Made by a program: the position numbers and the translations under genes
Source of the DNA: Halococcus agarilyticus
GTDB taxonomy: Archaea > Halobacteriota > Halobacteria > Halobacteriales > Halococcaceae
DNA length: 40,786 nt
Reading direction: 5' to 3'
Assembly (NCBI RefSeq): GCF_000334895.1
Contig: NZ_BAFM01000024.1
Span: forward strand, 1-40,786
Shown: piece by piece, positions 40,276-40,786 of the stretch
How the letters are laid out: every line of letters begins with the position of its first letter
Position numbering within the stretch: position 1 is the stretch's first letter
Notes under the pieces: model-generated
Seen by the model: the letters and a program-made list of their open reading frames with translations, nothing else
Told to the model about the DNA's origin: nothing
Databases searched by the model: none

Positions 40276-40786
40276 ATGGCATACGACGGTCCAAGCATAT
40301 TCTTAGCTCCGTACGGAAACAACGCTGCGCTTGAGAACTTTCGCCGGACGGTGCTGAACGGTGTCAGTAGTAATGCGGTCACGGAGCACACGGACCGAAC
40401 ACTTAGTGGTGATATCGTCCGATTGTGGGGGACGAAAGAGAGTGTTGAGGGCTCATGGAAAGGAATCAACTCTGGCGATTATCTCATATTTTACCGCGAC
40501 GGAACGTACACTCACGCTACTGAGGTCTTGGCAACGGAGAAAAATGCAGAGCTGGGTAAAGCAACCTGGTCAAACTATGAAGAGGACAAACCTTGGCTTT
40601 GCATCATTTACCTCGGGGAACCTGTCGAGATTAATGCCGATTCGTCAATGGTCCACGATTTGGCTGGCTACGATATTGACTATCCCATGGGATTCAGTCC
40701 ATTAAACGAGATGGGGATTGGTGGCATCCGAGGAAAATACGGATCTGTGGAAGCATTTGCTGCTGCCGAGCCTGATACACCGAAAC
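40276..40786 (+). CDS. N-terminal part of a protein with an EVE/PUA-like domain (runs off window)
   Basis: An open frame from ATG 40276 has no stop before the end of the window, giving at least 170 residues. Residues 45-125 contain IVRLWGTKESVEGSWKGINSGDYLIFYRDGTYTHATEVL, then WSNYEEDKPWLCIIYL. This resembles the EVE/PUA-like modified-base-reading domain found at the N-terminus of McrB-type and EVE-HNH restriction proteins, where it senses 5-methyl- or otherwise modified cytosine. The effector part would lie beyond the window. Codon use is AT-richer than that of neighbouring genes. Next to a restriction-modification fragment, a defence role is likely but not shown. Confidence 0.6.
   Translation, partial: MAYDGPSIFLAPYGNNAALENFRRTVLNGVSSNAVTEHTDRTLSGDIVRLWGTKESVEGSWKGINSGDYLIFYRDGTYTHATEVLATEKNAELGKATWSNYEEDKPWLCIIYLGEPVEINADSSMVHDLAGYDIDYPMGFSPLNEMGIGGIRGKYGSVEAFAAAEPDTPK

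Larger units (their letters stand above)
39963..40786. other. AT-richer segment, probable acquired DNA
   Basis: From about 39960 on, third codon positions and spacers turn to A/T (codons such as AAA, GCA, ATT, TTA and AAT are common in the frame from 40276), unlike the G/C-ending codons of every gene to the left. The change coincides with the end of the truncated restriction-enzyme frame. This suggests horizontally acquired DNA; no insertion sequence, tRNA or direct repeat marking the junction was found. Confidence 0.6.

Overview
The window is chromosomal DNA of an extremely halophilic archaeon (class Halobacteria). The evidence is high GC with strong G/C preference at third codon positions, very acidic predicted proteins, Tat-lipobox lipoproteins, a PGF-CTERM-type surface protein, short or absent leaders behind TATA-like boxes, and a haloarchaeal marker set (dtdA, ftsZ1, secE, nusG/Spt5, an AglD-like glycosyltransferase). 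The layout suggests a Halococcus-like organism, but the genus cannot be fixed from the sequence alone. No rRNA, tRNA, CRISPR array, intact insertion sequence or replication origin was recognised.

Layout. 1-6.4 kb: a radical SAM/HhH enzyme, an arsR-acr3-arsC arsenic-resistance operon with overlapping genes, a Tat lipoprotein and an AglD-like glycosyltransferase/membrane fusion. 6.4-6.7 kb: a gene-free stretch with stem-loops. 6.7-10 kb: an HTH/zinc-ribbon regulator, a class IV aminotransferase plus a Rieske protein, an acidic HhH protein and shikimate dehydrogenase. 10-15 kb: a cation exchanger overlapping D-aminoacyl-tRNA deacylase, then ftsZ1, secE (57 aa) and nusG. 15-19.3 kb: cell-envelope genes (lipoprotein, pilin-like membrane protein, NosD-like surface protein, DUF457 membrane protein) and a PHP-domain protein. 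19.3-24.9 kb: CinA-like amidohydrolase, class I aminotransferase, SDR, endonuclease V, AN1-zinc-finger rhomboid protease and a DUF5788-like protein.

24.9-38.3 kb is a catabolic region. It holds a GlcD-GlcF-type D-2-hydroxyacid (D-lactate/glycolate) dehydrogenase, an AEC-family carrier, a histidine-degradation operon (hutU-hutI-hutH) with no hutG, a cupin/MDR pair, and a two-gene lactate-utilisation operon. In that operon a LutC-like protein precedes a LutB-like protein fused to a C-terminal half strikingly similar to that of the D-2-hydroxyacid dehydrogenase 10 kb away. Together these would send histidine to N-formiminoglutamate and lactate or other 2-hydroxyacids to 2-oxoacids, with electrons passed through Fe-S proteins.

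38.3-40.8 kb: an aldo/keto reductase, a 58-aa acidic protein, and then an abrupt change. A 107-residue piece resembling the N-terminus of large haloarchaeal type IIG restriction-modification enzymes stops at 39962. It is followed by visibly more AT-rich DNA carrying a small zinc-ribbon gene and, divergently, the start of a protein with an EVE/PUA-like domain that runs off the window. This right edge looks like the border of a mobile or defence island and is the least ordinary part of the window.
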